Positions 21,856 through 32,309 of a stretch of 64,000 nucleotides of DNA are shown piece after piece. How positions within the stretch are numbered: the first letter of the stretch is position 1; each line of letters begins with the position of its first letter. Below the pieces are notes generated by a model that made no database searches, was not told the DNA's origin, and was given only the letters and a program-made list of their open reading frames with translations. The position numbers were made by a program, and so were the translations under genes. The DNA comes from Parastagonospora avenae f. sp. tritici 18332-5 (taxonomy: Eukaryota > Ascomycota > Dothideomycetes > Pleosporales > Phaeosphaeriaceae): contig JAFJTR010000010.1 of assembly GCA_022559985.1 (NCBI GenBank), positions 1-64,000 on the forward strand. Reading direction: 5' to 3'.

Positions 21856-23511
21856 TGTTCACACATGCAAATGGCTGTCCGTCACGACAATCACGCAGTG
21901 TGGCGTAGCACGTCGGTGCGGGGTAGGTCTGGCACACGGGCGCTACGCGGGCGCTACTAGCCAAGCCAACGTGGCGAGCGCGGCGACACTCCACACCTCC
22001 ACATACAGTACCTGCTGCGTGATTATCGTGATCAACGTCTAGACTGATCTTTTCCTTAATCTTCCCTGTACAGTGGATCACAGCGGCGGTATGAATGATC
22101 GCGGCTGGAGGGCCAGTACCTGACGTATGCTTTCATTTAAAGACACGGTTGGAAGAGTAAGGAATAGGACGGATGCTGCGGGAGACGAACAAGTCCTTAC
22201 TTCCGATGCCTGTTAGGAAGACTCAACTCCTCCCATCGAGAGTGACTTTTATTGACCTGTGGTATGTAGGCCCGCAACCGTTCTCGCTTATGCCTGATAA
22301 TACACTGGAGAGACACGCGGGAGAATGCACGGATATCAACGCTGGAGATTCGTCACATCATTAGCTGAGCTCGGCACTTCCACACCAGGTGATGTGCATT
22401 ATCAGCAAAACGCAGCAGAGGGTCTGTGTCATAGACCTTGTCTTCAGGGAGTTTAGTCGCCCAGGGATGCAAGCAAAGCAGGATGTCCAATGGTGACCAA
22501 TCAGACAGATAGTTGGTTGGAGCTCGACCGCATGGCAGTAGATAGCCACCTGTTCACTCACTACCATCAGTTCTTCCAAATCTTCTTCGAAATCTTCGTT
22601 CAATTTCCACACTTATCATTCGCGTTTGGTGGCTATCAAAGCAGAGATGGGGAAAGCACGGCGCCGTACTTGGCTTTGGAGGCTCACTGATAGAGCTTGG
22701 GCGGGTATCTATGCGCAGCGAACTCTCATTCGGTTGCGGCTCGAGGGGACGCGTGCGGTGGGCTCATGGCGCTAAAAAGTCAAGGTTCGGGCGGCACAAA
22801 GCCTGCAGCTCAAGGCGTCAGCAGCGAAACTAAGAGAGGCTAGCAATTGAATCCCACCGTCTGATACAGCTTGAATCATGCAGCTTGAATCATGCGTGTG
22901 CTGCGGAAAATGCTGGGAAGTGTGGATGCAAAAGAGGAGCAAGCTAGCGAAGTGATCGAGCCCGCGCCAATTTCTGAGTCAATACCTGTTTTTCTGGCGA
23001 CATACAGCAAGGAATACAGACGTACAAGAGACATATCAGGATACAGAGCTGATCGTGGCGTCTCACACTAAGATGCATCCGGCTCAAGACGGTTACTGCA
23101 TCGGTGAGGGCTCCTGTGCTCGAACCGGCCTTCCTTGCTGCGCCTCTGCGATGCAGAGAACTGATCTTTTTACCCGGCGATAGACCCTTATCCCTGTTGT
23201 CTGCCGCATGCTATGAAGCTCTATATGTCATTGGTCAAATATCCTGCACGTCGCTATCACACATTCCCCACCCACTGCCACAATCTACAGGAACTAGGTA
23301 GCAGGGCAGCTTGGCGTGAGGAGTAAGTCCGCCAGCTTGATTTGCGATCCCTCACCGGCCATCGCTCTGTCGTCATCTCGAACATGCTAGGCCACAAACC
23401 AAGTATAACATGATGCGATAGAATGATGTTTCGCTGTCATCAATCGAAGACTAGTCCATAAACACAACTCAATATCTCCTCCGACAACAACCCTACAGCA
23501 AAGTCACTCAA
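21856..23511. other. Intergenic, no confident gene
   Basis: Scattered open frames exist, such as minus 22361-22612 starting MWKLNEDFEEDLEELM, but none extends into a supported spliced protein. The last part (about 23400-23511) is probably the promoter and 5' leader of the next gene. Confidence 0.4.
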
Positions 23512-23572
23512 GTAAGTGGCGGGCGTCTTGATGTTTTAAACCTGCTCTTACTCACCCTACCCTTTCACAGAC

Positions 23573-23752
23573 ATGTGTTTCAAGGCCGCCCCGGGCACGA
23601 AATACCGCAAGTGCAATCATAAGGTGGAAGGGCCGGAGAAGATCTACGAATGCAAAGACAAGCCGAACGGTCGCAACTGCACCAATCCTCCATACAACCA
23701 CTCTATCACTGACAATGTTGTCAATGACTTTTGTCCCGATTGCAAGGCCTAG
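23573..23752 (+). CDS. 59-residue cysteine-rich protein
   Basis: A complete ATG-to-TAG frame of 59 residues begins MCFKAAPGTKYRKCNHKVEG and ends FCPDCKA. Six cysteines (MC, KC, EC, NC, FC, DC) and histidines at CNH and NHS could bind a metal in a zinc-ribbon-like fold or form disulfides. No signal peptide is present, so an intracellular zinc-binding protein is the simpler reading. A textbook intron lies just upstream in the 5' leader (23512-23570, GTAAGT to TTCACAG), ending two bases before the ATG. That strongly supports a transcribed gene with this start. The family is not recognised. Confidence 0.7.
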   Translation: MCFKAAPGTKYRKCNHKVEGPEKIYECKDKPNGRNCTNPPYNHSITDNVVNDFCPDCKA

Positions 23753-23815
23753 CCAACATACAGCTTAAATACACTCCTTACGAAAGCACAATAAGACACA
23801 TTTTGCCAATATCAA

Positions 23816-24718
23816 TCAATTCCATACATCATCTGGAGTTTCATAGCCCAGGGCCTGCCAAGCTGCACGGTAGGCCTCTTCATTCATCCATCGAGGGTCT
23901 TCCTCAATTGCCAAATGATCAAAATCAGATTGTGCCTCAAGGTCTGATTGATCCACCAAGTTATCGCCAGTATCTCCAATACTCTTCCTGAAGGATGAAA
24001 AACTGAATACTTTGCCTGTCCAGCCCGCTTGAATGATGTCCTGGAAGTCCCTGGCCGCTTCTTCAACAATACCGTGACCACCTTTAAGCGTACTGTGCAG
24101 TTGTTGTACTTCAGCATAGCTGTTAGCTTTCGCGATAGGATCAATACCAGACGCTATGAAATGTATGCATGTTGCCAGAGCGAACTGATCTTCCAAAACT
24201 TGCTCAGAGAAGCCTTCGTTGTCGCAGCGCAAGACGGATCCGAAATCAAACAACTGGAGCTGATTCTGGCTATCAATGCCCATGTTGAGTATCTTCAAAT
24301 CCCCGTGTGTATATCCGAGGGCTTCGAGCCATGCGACAGCATTCACGAGCTGTTTAATCCATATATGGTGTGTTTTGTTTGTATGCAGGCTCCAGACTTG
24401 CTCTAGTGGCCTAAAGCGAGGAAGAATAATACCAGAAAGAAATTTGCTTGGCAGTCTTTGTGCGAGGTTTGCGTGTGGGTGTTTGGCAAGCAAGGTATAG
24501 AATGCGCTTTCTTTTCTGAACAGAGCGAAGCTTCGGAGAGATATGTATATTTGGTCGTTTGTTTCGTCTGTAGGGTGCGATCTGGTGACGGGATATTGGA
24601 AGGGAACCTTGATTACGGCTTCGTTCGGGAGTTCAAAGACGATACCTTGAGACGGCCCAAGGCTCAAGCATGTCGAAGGTAGGAGTTTGTAAGGTGTGAA
24701 CCAGGTATTGTTAGGCAT
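23816..24718 (-). CDS. Divergent protein kinase-like protein
   Basis: The single exon encodes 300 residues. Kinase-fold landmarks are VIKVPFQYP (probable beta-3 lysine), AFYTLLAKHPHANL, a hinge region, GYTHGDLKILNMGI with HGD in place of HRD, and LQLFDFGSVLRCDNEGFSEQ containing an intact DFG. The catalytic aspartate and the metal-binding aspartate are kept, so activity is possible. The N-lobe lacks a classical glycine loop. The C-terminal tail (WMNEEAYRAAWQALGYETPD) is typical of small fungal kinase-like proteins whose substrates are unknown. Its 3' end is only 63 bp from the stop of the convergent 59-residue gene. Confidence 0.75.
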   Translation of the reverse strand: MPNNTWFTPYKLLPSTCLSLGPSQGIVFELPNEAVIKVPFQYPVTRSHPTDETNDQIYISLRSFALFRKESAFYTLLAKHPHANLAQRLPSKFLSGIILPRFRPLEQVWSLHTNKTHHIWIKQLVNAVAWLEALGYTHGDLKILNMGIDSQNQLQLFDFGSVLRCDNEGFSEQVLEDQFALATCIHFIASGIDPIAKANSYAEVQQLHSTLKGGHGIVEEAARDFQDIIQAGWTGKVFSFSSFRKSIGDTGDNLVDQSDLEAQSDFDHLAIEEDPRWMNEEAYRAAWQALGYETPDDVWN

Positions 24719-25587
24719 CTGCAGATAGGAAAGGTCGTCAAGCTCGCGAGATTTGAGAAATTATAATCGCGTGGCAGTCGACACAAGGTAGATGTAGTGC
24801 GCTAGGGAAACTCAAAGTCGTGAATGTCAGGGACGGCGGCTGATTTGAGGGTATGCGTAAAAACTTCGTGGAGTCGCAGGTACGTGGAGGGGGCAGCGGC
24901 GCGGCGCCTGGGAGGAGATTAAGCGTTGTGCGCCTTCTGAGCAAGAACAAGATGTCGGATATTAATACACTAGTTCCGCATGACTCAAGCGCACTCCTGA
25001 TACTGTGCGGTGTCCTTCCGAATGGCTGGAATAACACTGATACCTGGTGCACCTTACGGGCCCGGGTTTCAAGCTGGCCAATCATGAACGCAGCTTCAAA
25101 TACCGAAGTTCTTCCGAACGAGCCTACCGTTCAGCCCGTTCTCGTGCCTATGGTCCCTACATCCTTCGCATCGCTTTCCACTTCAGGTCGCTCATACTAC
25201 TACAGATATTGCTTTCCAATCACTCGATGGCTGTCACGACGTCTTCTCGCAACGTAGCCACAATGAAACTCCCTCGGCGACGCGGAGATCAGACACGCCC
25301 ATATGGTTACGACGGGAGGTATCTCGAGCGCTGCAAAGTCGCTCATTGCGAAGAGCTAGCCGCCCATATATTTGGCTATCGTGCCGAGGGAAACAAAGGC
25401 AACTGAGCAACGTTATATGCTGTATAACGATCACTTCTTTGTCGAACCCGATCGCAACACGCGCGCGACCACAGAGTCATTTTCTCGTCGCTCCTTGCCT
25501 ACACTCGTGCATGCTCGTACCGCAGCTCTCGCATTACGTCTATCCCGGCCACTACGCCCAAATACGCGCACGCTACGCGTATGTCTT
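24719..25587. other. Intergenic, possible transposon-derived DNA
   Basis: A plus-strand frame from 25047 to 25406 contains SSRNVATMKLPRRRGDQTRP and a cysteine/histidine patch but has no recognised domain. Because the transposase relic follows directly, part of this stretch may be degraded transposon. Confidence 0.35.
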
Positions 25588-25870
25588 GCACGCCCATTCA
25601 CATTGTGTACTGGGAGACCTCAAAATGTTGGCAAAAGGCGTGGCGGTAATTGCGCACAAGCTTGTGTGGGTGCAGAAGAAGAACGCTGAGCTCCGAGTAG
25701 CTGTTGAAGCCGCTACACGACGTAAGTCGCTCTAAAGAAAACAGTGACAGCAAGAAGGCATGTTAGCAGTTGGTGAGAGCGAGCGCTTGACTGCTCTACG
25801 TGGACGATGCGGTGAGACCGGGCACAATGCGCACATATGTAAGAAAGATGTAGAAATAATTTCTGGATGA
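25588..25870 (+). mobile_element. Relic of a pogo/Fot1-type DDE transposase, 3' end
   Basis: Two frames together resemble the C-terminus of fungal DDE-1 transposases: LKMLAKGVAVIAHKLVWVQK with EAATRRKSL (frame ending 25735), then in a different frame (25760-25870) GESERLTALRGRCGETGHNA and HICKKD. In intact elements the latter is a CCHC zinc knuckle; here the first cysteine is replaced by arginine. The frame change and missing catalytic DDE region show that the element is dead. No terminal inverted repeat was identified. Confidence 0.7.
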
Positions 25871-26026
25871 TTTACAACTGCTTTGCAACACTATAGCGTG
25901 GGTTGTGGGTCAAATTTGGTGAAGTCTTGGGCCTCCCACTACCCAGCGATACCTTCGATCGATACTCCGTAGGCTCGTTTCAAAACGCTGAAATTGTTAT
26001 ACACGATTGAAGGGAACATTTTCAGA

Positions 26027-27725
26027 TCAATCAGCGCATAGCTGTGCCTCGCTCCCCAAGTTAGTACTGCGTCGCTTGCGCTTATTCGATTGCTTCGCTG
26101 CGACTCCGGTATCCGCGGGTGTCTCTGTCGAGCTATCAGATTCCTCAAAAATGCCCAATATGTTGGACTCTTCATTCAGGGTAGTCTGAGATTCTTGGCT
26201 CATGGCGTAGGCTTCTATTTCTGACGCTGCTGTCACGAAGCTTAGCGCTGGGCTCGTTGCAGCATCGTTATCATTTGTTTGGGTCTCGACCACCGCAAGA
26301 GCTGCTCTCTCATTTGCCTGCCTGATAAAGTGGTCCCTCTGCTCTTTTGCCCAATCTCGACCATTCCTGAATGCTGTTGCACCTTGTCGACACGTATCAG
26401 GATTTCCAGTCACTCCCCAAGTGTTAATTTGAGTCATGTGATACTCAGGACGGCCCCCAGGGCTGCTTGGTTGCGTGATATGGCTGGTGTACATCTTGAG
26501 TGTGCCTCCGTGGTAGATTGATGAAATGGCATAAGCAGAGCCATATTCCAATTCGTCTTGTCCATACCCTTGTAGACTCGCCATACCTCGTGCCCCTAAT
26601 GCCCCGTCGTAACACGCTTGTCGGCCAGCAACTGCTAGTGATCCATCAGGCCCTTTGGCTGCGAGAAAGAAATTCGGTGACATAGGTAGATCATGTTGTG
26701 TTGAAGGGATGATTTGGCCACCAAGTTCGGTGCGGACTTGTCTGCTAAGCTGTTCCGGTCTAGCGCCATAGTAGACATCTGGATTGCCCGGCTTAAGCGT
26801 GCCGTCCGTCAAGGGTTCGAGGTTGGTGAAAGGTATTCCACCTGAGCGGCATTTGGCATCCTCGACTCTCCCCTCCAGCAAGGGGATTACTAACTCTGAG
26901 ACTTGCTTCTCTTTTGAGGCGTCTGCGTCCGCTTGCACAAATCTTTCGTAGTCTTCCTCACCAAACTTAGACGGAGAAAGAGAAAGTCGAGGCTGTGCCA
27001 AGATTTCATTGATGCCCTTCCAATTTGTCGGCTTCGTTGGTACATTGCCATCTGAATGTCTGTATCCATGTGGGTAGATGTTATGGTCAACCAGGTGTTG
27101 TTGAAAGTCGCGGTCGTACACCCCGGTGCTTTTTGTCCTTGTTGTATTCGTAGTCGGTCTAGTGTTTGCGGAAGCAGAATGTCGACGTCGGCTTTGTGTG
27201 CTCGAACAGCTCGCGCTCATGGTGTGCTTCGTGATGTGGGTAGGCTCGGGGAACTAAAAGGGACTGTTAGCATCGCAAGGAGACGGTATACCATTGTTAT
27301 CTCACGCTTCTCAGGTCCGAAATATCCGGTCCACCGTGTCTTGCGAACGATTCGACGTCCTTGAAACTGTTCGGGTCGTGGCTGCGGAGAGCTTCGACTC
27401 TCTTCGGTTCGCTCGTAACGTTCAACTGCTTATGCCCCGAGCGATGCGTGCTTGGAGAACCTTTGATAATTCTCCTGTTGAATTCTCTCAGAGCTCCCTT
27501 GGTGAGCCAGATCTTAGATAGGTTGTCCCAAAACGCCGGTGGTGGTTCAGTAGAAGGGTTGGCTTTCCTTCTCTTAGGTGGAAATAATGCTTCGCTTTGT
27601 TGGTTTGTGTGCTGCTCCGAACGAGCACGCTTGCGTAAGGTAGAGAGGCTTGACTCGAGCATGCAGTCCTGTCGAGGTGCCCCAGCATGTGCAGAGAGTC
27701 GCGCCTTTGTCGCAAGCGGCGCCAT
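26027..27725 (-). CDS. Fungal DUF7924-type protein
   Basis: Exons 27725-27306 and 27253-26027 encode 548 residues, starting MAPLATKARL; an in-frame extension to 27791 is open. The intron at 27254-27305 begins GTGAGA, has GCTAAC and ends TTTTAG. The N-terminal part has FWDNLSKIWLTKGALREF and ESFARHGGPDISDLRS. The conserved block follows: KSTGVYDRDFQQHLVDHNIY, LSLSPSKFGEEDYERFV, LTDGTLKPGNPDVYYGARPE, SPNFFLAAKGPDGS and YHGGTLKMYTSHIT. I recall this widespread fungal family as DUF7924; its function is not established and it is often multicopy. The basic tail NKRKRR is a possible nuclear signal. Its neighbour is a transposase relic. Confidence 0.8.
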
Positions 27726-27791
27726 GGCAATATACCAACATGTCGTTGGCGCTATCGTCTCTTCAGTGTAGCTGTATTGTATTCTCCGCAC

Positions 27792-28213
27792 CCAGCGGCA
27801 AGTGAGTCACAGCTAGAGTAAATGGTGCGGAGTACGACAGGAAAGGTGGTGTGACGAGGCGCTGAGCATTGGCGATTTGTTCCATCCAATCGGATGCAGA
27901 CATGCTCCGTCACACAGCGGGATCCAGGGTCGTGCTACGCAGGCCCACATCACAAGCTACGTCGCGCCCGGTTTGATGATTGGGTAAAATACTGAGTAAG
28001 CGCCCACCCGATCCAGCGCGATTACGTTGGCTCACGAGCACGTGAAGCACCGCCTGGGGTGTGGATACAGTCGCATTGCCGAATTCAAACATATACTGCG
28101 GAGCCGCTTTGAATATATACATAGTAATGACCTCACTCAGTTGACGGAGAAAGAGCTGGAGCGCAATTTCCGACGTGATCCATCAATACCCTGCAAAGCC
28201 AGCTTGTGAGAGG
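27792..28213. other. Intergenic, nothing recognised
   Basis: Short open frames only. This stretch lies between the 5' end of the DUF7924-type gene and the 3' end of the membrane-protein gene and probably holds the former's promoter. Confidence 0.4.
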
Positions 28214-29374
28214 TCATGTATCTGTCCTAAAACATCTGGTCAATTGGTGAGCGATACTGCAATTTGCGTAACATACCCGAATGGATGGACCAAAAACATT
28301 CCAGTCCACGCCATACTCACTGAGCTCATCTAGCACTCTTCCCATTCTCTGCGTACGTGTACGTCCCACCTCCGCATGGATAAATTCATATATTTCACCC
28401 ATTGATTCCGCAGTCGACATGCTCAATGCGCATACAGCATACCAAATATCGCATTCCCGTTTACATCGTGCGATGAAATCGTCGGTGGACTGTTCAGATC
28501 CAACGATACCTGCTGAACGGCAGTAGTCCACGTATTGATTTTTGACACAGGTTTCGCTGCATGGTAACATTGGAGAAACATGATTTCGTGGCATGGCGAT
28601 GATATCTCCAAGGAGATCGATGGTATGCACTAGGCTTAACAGCGTTGGAACCTTCCGACTGTTAGGAAACTAAATGACCACGACGCATGCTGGATAATGC
28701 TTACTAGGGAGTACTTCACTTCGTATGTTTGCTCAGTACTGTAGAGGAGCAAGATCGAAGCGAATGTACATGCACCGAATATGAAAGCTGACGCACGCTT
28801 GCGGATGGACCGTCCCCAGATTCCCATCAAGAGATATGGAACGGTAACAAGGGCGAGAACGATAGCCTCCGTCCACTGAAGCGCACCATCTGGCGGCCTT
28901 GTTTGCTTTTCAGCATCACAACTGACATTCCATTCGACTAAATGTTGGCACCTGAGGACGTGAACCGCGAGATAAGCCTCGGTATTGCACATCGCTGACC
29001 AAGTGGCAAGAATTAAAAAGGTGAACCGTCTTGCACGGTAGCTCAATGTATCCACTAATGACAATGGCAGGACGGTGTTCTAGGTGAAGTTAGTAGAAAG
29101 CTAGCCTCAGAGGCACAGGTGGTGTGCTCACCCAATCCACCACTACCATACACAGTAGAAAGGTCATGGAGTGGAATGCGTGAACAAGTAAAAGGTGTAG
29201 AGATGAAATCTGATAGAAAATTGACAGAGCGTCCATTGTGGACATGTAAGATGGAACAGGGTGATGCTCTCTCTCCAGGTCAGGTCGATGGTATATGTAC
29301 TGTTCGAAGTGAAGATTTCCGTGCCCCAGGCATTGCGAATCGAATTGTGATGGCTGACCAACGGCTGCATTCAC
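28214..29374 (-). CDS. Multi-pass membrane protein, 5' end unresolved
   Basis: Reconstructed exons on the minus strand are about 29374-29132, 29079-28705 and 28651-28277 or onward, with introns 29080-29131 (GTGAGC, CTAAC, CTAG) and 28652-28704 (GTAAGC, CTAAC), both phase 0. A last intron at 28236-28276 may shorten the tail to end in MF. At least four hydrophobic segments occur (LHLLLVHAFHSMTFLLCMVV, FTFLILATWS, AIVLALVTVPYLLMGIWG, FIFGACTFASILLL). A cysteine-rich cytosolic or lumenal region and a helical tail (GRVLDELSEYGVDWNVFG) follow. More upstream exons around 29580-29690 are likely. No transporter or receptor family is recognised. Confidence 0.55.
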
Positions 29375-29939
29375 GCGTTACAGAGATGCTTTAGCGCGAT
29401 GGAGTTGTCAGACAGCACGGGCATGTATTGATAATCGAAAGACCTGCCTTTAAGGGAAGGGCTGAGACAGCGCGAGCGGTGACATTGAAGGACTCCATTC
29501 ACAACAATCCATGTTAGTTGGTCCTTGGAGCATTGCAACCGGCCCGAAGTAGTGCACTTACCTAGCGTCACCAGCCCAATTTTGCACAAGCGAAGGAATG
29601 GGGCGCGGAAGTGCCATGGGTGCGGCGGCAGCAAGCTAAGTTCCCGCTCAACAAACCAAAAACGATCGTGAACCGCCGTGACAAAATGCGGTCATGATTG
29701 TGCACAGCCATGTTTTGTAATGCATGGCCTAATGAGTCGGAGGGACCGGCAGTGCCCGGCGTTTGCAACCTTGGAACGGCTGAAGGGACTTCAGACGACT
29801 CTAGACCGGCACATGCGTTCCATCACTCGCCCTCTTATGCGTTGTTTCGGACAAATTCGTGTCGTCACTTGCATGATACCCAATCGCAAGGACATCTGGA
29901 AGCAGCGACGTATGATGTTCGAGCTCGCCCCACCTGGTC

Positions 29940-29996
29940 AGATTAGCAAGACACGGCCAGATTAGCAAGGCATGGGAAGATGAGCAAGGCATGGAC
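29940..29996. repeat. 19-bp tandem repeat, three copies
   Basis: Three adjacent copies of agattagcaaggcatggga, with slight changes, precede the WRM-motif gene by about 150 bp. Confidence 0.8.
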
Positions 29997-30148
29997 AAGG
30001 ATAAGAGCGACGCCGCACGCGTGGAGAGTCATGTTATGGGGCAGACTCCCCAGGTCTAATTGGCTCGCTAAACTCAAATTTGCCCTAGAGCGGGGTTCAG
30101 GCTTTCACATCCCAAATGTCGCCTGGCTCGATCAGAGGTGCAAGCACT

Positions 30149-30699
30149 ATGCAGAGTTTACCAGACAAAGCGACGGCAGAAGAGGCACGGAGCTACTCAG
30201 GTCTAACAGAAAAGCTTGCGTGGCTGAGATTTCTTGTGAGACGGCGAAGGCTGATAGGAGAAAAAGCGGTATAGTAACATGACACAGGACATCTCGAAGG
30301 AGATCGCTCGTGAAGAGCGCGAACAACATAAAAAGAGTAACCGCGATCTTCAGTGGGGAAAGCTGGGGTTCGATAAGAAATACGAGCTCAAAGATCGAAT
30401 CAATAAAGCGATGGAGAAGGAGGGCCTGCCAAAGGTGGAGATAGATCTTGTCGCATGGCGCATGTCCCGGGCTATAGGGGCTCTCAAGCATGCTGAAGGT
30501 GCGCTATCTCTTACTCGGCAACGGAGACACTTACGTATGGGTCATAGGTAAATCCAAGAAAGGAAATGAGAGCCCGGGTATCATTGCGGAAAGCACTGAC
30601 GCCGACGCTGACACTGCGTCGTTCCCTGTGACGCCTCAAGACGATGCAGATGTCCACCCGAATGCGGAACGTCCTTTCGATCCCGTTCGAGATCTTTGA
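30149..30699 (+). CDS. Small WRM-motif protein (copy B)
   Basis: Exons 30149-30235, 30288-30498 and 30548-30699 give 149 residues. Introns begin GTGAGA (phase 0) and GTGCGC (phase 1). The N-terminus MQSLPDKATAEEARSYSGLT and the block RINKAMEKEGLPKVEIDLVA followed by WRMSRAIGALKHAEG align with the gene at 21497-21855, and the first intron is in the equivalent place. An acidic tail (ESTDADADTASF) is unique to this copy. The region EIAREEREQHKKSNRDLQWG is strongly charged and helical. No domain is recognised. The gene lies between two multi-pass membrane-protein genes on the other strand. Confidence 0.65.
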
Positions 30700-30845
30700 A
30701 TAGGGGCATGTACACACTTCTGCAGCTGAAGCAGTGTGGGAGTCTAGGTCCTTGAGTTATGAAAGAATGATATTTGGTATTAAGAACTTTACTCTACGAA
30801 ACTAGTACAAATGAAAAATCGAAAATCTGAGGTTTCGGTGATCCA

Positions 30846-31757
30846 TCAGGCGAACAACAGGTTGGGGCTTTTCTCGTCATCTTTGCTGTCCAGAGAATCA
30901 CCATCAAATTGTTGAGAAGCAGCGGATGAGGCAGGCGTGGGAGGTGGAGCAGAAACGAAGCTTGATCTTCGCCGCCTCTTTCTCGTAGCAGAATAGGCTC
31001 GGAATGCAAGCGCTGACGCGCAGATTACGATTTGAAAAATACAGTTGAACTAACAATGTTAGGTCGGATACCAGGTGAGCGTGTTGACTAACCAGAAAAA
31101 CTTGCTGTGCTGGCACCCATATGCCAAAAGGGATCACACCAACTACCCCCATCGCGAATTGCTGGGATAGTATCCATAGGAACCGCTTATTTTTGCGCGT
31201 TTGGGGGTTACACCACGCCCAACACGCCGAGATAATCCAGAAACAGAGGATGAAGTGATACATTCCCAACCCGACGTGCAAGATGACTGGTGAGGCTTTA
31301 TCAAGCCATGGTGAAGCATGAAATATGTGTGACCAGTTCAATATGGACAGTATGGCTCCAACCACTTGTACAAGGGTAGCAACTGCGAGGCCGGTCGCAA
31401 AGAAATAGCGTCCTGGGAATATACGCTCCCACACAATGCTGTGAACACAGTATAGCTTTGGCCTCTGTCAGCGCGTATCAGATAGACGTTTGGATCCCAT
31501 ACCTGCAGTACTGCGCCTTGTAGCCATAAGACCTCGTATGATGCTAGCGAGTACATGATATGATCAAACTTTGCATCCATCCCGACCAGGATGATGCAAA
31601 GTACGTGGAGGATGATACAGACATGGAAGTACCATTTCCGGTAGAAGAAAGGCTTGCATTGGTCGATGCGGGTAACGAAACGTATCCACACTTCGATGAG
31701 AAGGAGATAGCCAGTAAGGACGGTAGGAAGTCGAGATAACGCTTCTTCAGAAGACAT
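30846..31757 (-). CDS. Multi-pass membrane protein
   Basis: Exons on the minus strand are 31757-31503, 31455-31093 and 31049-30846, giving 273 residues from the first clear ATG (MSSEEALSRLPTVLTGYLLL). Introns 31456-31502 (GTATGG) and 31050-31092 (GTTAGT, CTAAC) are phase 0. The frame is also open upstream to 31808, so another 5' exon is possible. About seven hydrophobic segments occur, including HVCIILHVLCIILVG, GLAVATLVQVVGAILSILNW, HVGLGMYHFILCFWIISACW and CIFQIVICASALAF. An arginine-rich motif and a Ser/Pro tail with DSKDDEKSP end the protein, probably in the cytosol. I do not recognise the family; transport, signalling and enzymatic roles are all open. Confidence 0.65.
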
Positions 31758-31993
31758 AGCATAGAAGGCAATCAGGCAAAAACCGGTGAAGGAATGAATA
31801 TCGATCAAGGTTGGGAGGACTCTCTGCTTTATAGATCAATGCATACAAGATCTACGCATGAACATGAGCCAAGGCGCGTTAAAGTGCGGACACACCTGTC
31901 GCGGGAGCCGAAGCATGGACTAGTATTTGCGGACGTTACGGAGGACGTGACCTATCTGAAATGTGGATCCTCAGCTGTAGCAGCTAATTAGAT

Positions 31994-32269
31994 CGAGAGT
32001 TGTTTCCACATCTGAAAGCAGCTCTTCATGCTATTGGTCGTACTAGCAGAGGCCAGCCAGGGGCACCGGAGGAGTGAACGCGCATACAGCCCCCCAAGGT
32101 CTCAAGGCTTCTTTCCTCCCACCACCCTTCTCGAGAGTTGTTTCCACCTCTAGAAACAACGCTCCATACTATTGGTTGTGCCAGCAGAGGTCATTGAAGG
32201 TTAGCGGAGGAGTGAACAAGCATACAGCCTCCCAAGGTTTCACGGCTTCTTTCCTTCGACCACCCTTCA
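31994..32269. repeat. 138-bp diverged direct duplication
   Basis: 31994-32131 and 32132-32269 are adjacent copies sharing cgagagttgtttccac at the start, ggaggagtgaac and catacagcc in the middle and cacggcttctttcct or similar near the end. They form the region just upstream of the gene at 32310 and may contain duplicated promoter elements. Confidence 0.8.
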
Positions 32270-32309
32270 CTTTCTGTACCATCCCCTACAGACTGACTCA
32301 ACGATCATC

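Noticed and set aside
27361..27771. 136-residue plus-strand frame
   Set aside because: It is antisense to the first exon of the DUF7924-type gene, whose motifs and intron support the other strand.
30147..30491. Hydrophobic minus-strand frame of 114 residues
   Set aside because: It is opposite the spliced WRM-motif gene, which has a paralogue; the hydrophobicity comes from complementing lysine/glutamate codons.
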